This document shows, one piece after another, positions 63,521-64,000 of a stretch of 64,000 nucleotides of DNA (position 1 is the stretch's first letter; every line of letters begins with the position of its first letter). The stretch covers positions 124,001-188,000 of the forward strand of contig NZ_BMSE01000007.1 in NCBI RefSeq assembly GCF_014648995.1, given 5' to 3'. Position numbers and translations under genes: made by a program. This DNA is from Streptomyces massasporeus. Lineage in GTDB: Bacteria; Actinomycetota; Actinomycetes; Streptomycetales; Streptomycetaceae. The notes below the pieces were generated by a model. It ran no database searches. It was not told the origin of the DNA and was given only the letters and a program-made list of their open reading frames with translations.

Positions 63521-64000
63521 ATGGTGAACGCCGAACGCACGCCGCCGGACTGCCCTGGGGGCCATGACGGCATGCCGGAGAGCGACGCCGGGCGCCATCT
63601 GCAGAACCAGCTCGAGATCCTCATCCAGGACTTCCGCAGGAGCACCGAACCGCCGATGCCGGTGTTCGTCGTGCACGCGCAGGAGAGCCGGGACGACGAC
63701 GCGGTGGCCGGGCTGGTCCGGCAGCTGCACGCGGGCCAGGAGGCGCACGGCACGCGCTGCGCGGTGGTCCAGGACGCCTACGAGGGCTCCACGGAGGTGC
63801 GCCGGGCCGCGGCCCTGGTGCGGGCGCTGAGCGACCCGCGCAAGTGGGGCGGCCCGAAGGCGCTCTACCGGCGCTACGCGTTCCCCCGGCTGCGGCTGGT
63901 GCACGCCATCGACGACGCGGTCACGGCACTCGGCGACAGCTGGCCTTCGCCCGCCCCGGGCAGCCCCGAGGCCGGGCAGGACCAGCATCGGCGACTGCTG
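63521..64000 (+). CDS. Unrecognised protein, N-terminal part (runs off window)
   Basis: 160 codons are visible, with clear G/C third-position bias. The N-terminal 20 residues are polar, then MPESDAGRHLQNQLEILIQDFRRSTEPPMPVFVVHAQE suggests an alpha helix followed by a beta strand, and a second block is YRRYAFPRLRLVHAIDDAVTAL. It may be the first domain of a larger signalling or conflict protein, but no family was recognised. ATG at 63521 is preceded by GGGGTTACCC. Divergent from the LacI gene, with an inverted repeat right upstream. Confidence 0.7.
   Translation, partial: MVNAERTPPDCPGGHDGMPESDAGRHLQNQLEILIQDFRRSTEPPMPVFVVHAQESRDDDAVAGLVRQLHAGQEAHGTRCAVVQDAYEGSTEVRRAAALVRALSDPRKWGGPKALYRRYAFPRLRLVHAIDDAVTALGDSWPSPAPGSPEAGQDQHRRLL

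Overview
The window reads as a chromosomal segment of a Streptomyces species. Base composition is very GC-rich with almost exclusively G/C at third codon positions, GTG starts are frequent, and the gene content is typical of the genus: a geosmin synthase, a gamma-butyrolactone-receptor homologue (CprB type), a complete conservon (cvnABCD), DUF6230/DUF6114 proteins, a SAV2148-type HEPN protein and many secreted proteins. From memory, the order cprB, ARMT1-like gene, geosmin synthase matches the S. coelicolor SCO6071-SCO6073 neighbourhood. No tRNA, rRNA, CRISPR array, prophage or transposase gene was seen.

Layout. 1-3335: the 3' side of a caspase-like protease gene coupled to an EACC1 gene (a predicted conflict or signalling pair), a small hypothetical gene and an M43 metalloprotease. 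3362-3583: a 222-bp MITE-like element that supplies the stop codon of the next gene. 3579-11059: a macrolide-type glycosyltransferase, a sugar ABC importer, an APH-family kinase, a DnaQ-like exonuclease and a HEPN protein. 11162-13361: two exported proteins that together look like a copper amine oxidase split in two. 13543-26100: glgX and treY, then six unrelated genes (LysR, lipoamide-dehydrogenase-like, two convergent M14 peptidases, an FHA protein), then treZ, so the glycogen-to-trehalose route is present but interrupted. 26114-30257: a frameshifted lipoprotein gene holding a 44-bp perfect palindrome, a kinase-fold protein lacking its catalytic residues, a Xaa-Pro peptidase, a metallophosphoesterase and a PDZ protein. 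30390-34808: a 3' remnant of a multicopper oxidase, geosmin synthase, an ARMT1-like phosphatase and cprB with a matching palindromic operator.

35090-38837: secreted proteins (subtilisin with P domain, membrane-anchored lytic polysaccharide monooxygenase, small exported protein). 39477-47328: DUF6230/DUF6114 membrane pair, cytochrome P450, orphan sugar-binding lipoprotein and the conservon cvnABCD. 47395-50973: glycine-betaine/choline-type ABC importer. 51015-55821: a two-component system divergent from a flavin-based transmembrane electron-transfer operon (ferric-reductase-like protein, flavinylated FMN-binding protein, ApbE). 55836-56774: DyP-type peroxidase. 56908-63301: a LacI-controlled operon for uptake and hydrolysis of a beta-galactoside (binding protein, two permeases, GH42 enzyme). 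63521 to the end: the start of an unrecognised gene.

The strongest candidates for under-described biology are the split amine oxidase, the caspase/EACC1 pair, the flavinylation operon with its own two-component system, and the conservon sitting beside an orphan periplasmic-binding protein. Start sites were chosen by reading ribosome-binding sites and homology by eye; no database search was possible.
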